From positions 102,454,841-102,518,840 of the forward strand of contig OZ038485.1 in the NCBI GenBank assembly GCA_964036315.1: a DNA stretch of 64,000 nt, read 5' to 3'. The position numbers and the translations under genes are program-made. The notes beneath the pieces were generated by a model. That model was given only the letters and a program-made list of their open reading frames with translations, did not search any database and had not been told where the DNA came from. Shown piece by piece: positions 63,988 to 64,000 of this stretch. Origin of the DNA: Acanthosepion esculentum. Taxonomy: Eukaryota; Mollusca; Cephalopoda; Sepiida; Sepiidae. The stretch's first letter is position 1; every line of letters starts with the position of its first letter.

Positions 63988-64000
63988 AGGCATCACCCGT

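Overview
The window is AT-rich (by eye about two thirds A+T) animal DNA. I find no intact host gene, rRNA or functional tRNA. It reads as intronic or intergenic sequence of an invertebrate metazoan packed with transposable elements. Lineage is not resolved: the repeat types (tRNA-derived SINEs, jockey-like and RTE-like LINEs, mariners, a Helitron, a Gmr1-like LTR element) occur in many phyla. All open frames of any length are pieces of decayed transposons, microsatellite translations or chance frames.

Repeat families, named here only for cross-reference. SINE-A: tRNA-like head, a body with a conserved 8-bp hairpin, (ACTG)-type tail, 9-bp target duplications. SINE-B: tRNA-like head and a conserved CTGANGA...GAAAC module near the 3' end. 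SINE-C: tRNA-like head, a variable-number internal 35-40 bp repeat, and a 3' tail shared with LINE-3. SINE-D: short element sharing the LINE-1 tail. SINE-E: tRNA-like. LINE-1: jockey-like reverse transcriptase with a C-terminal RLWNSLP block. LINE-2: another endonuclease/RT LINE. RTE-like: C-terminal segment only.

Layout. 0-9.7 kb: LINE and SINE fragments, a complete non-autonomous Helitron (2.58-3.36 kb), a palindromic mariner derivative built from two head-to-head left ends (6.1-6.7 kb). 10.2-16.5 kb: a minus-strand Ty3/gypsy-type element with integrase upstream of RT (Gmr1-like order), with one LTR, broken by a LINE-1 insertion carrying a 122-bp target duplication and a LINE-3 insertion carrying a 15-bp one. 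17-30 kb: a 96-bp-arm foldback, LINE-1 and LINE-2 copies, a TA-flanked mariner with a nested SINE-A, a perfect recursive-splice-site motif (21.3 kb), a 735-bp palindrome around an AT microsatellite, and a second mariner relic. 30-48 kb: dense SINE-A/B/C arrays, RTE and LINE-1 pieces, and a class II tRNA-like sequence between ~112-bp direct repeats. 48.5 kb: a solo LTR with 5-bp target duplication. 50-64 kb: more SINE-B/C, a composite of 192-bp direct repeats, an AT-rich tract with a hAT BED-finger relic, and a 35-bp minisatellite at the end.

The elements form a readable history: nested insertions give relative ages, and shared 3' tails suggest which LINE moved which SINE. No cellular pathway is encoded here.
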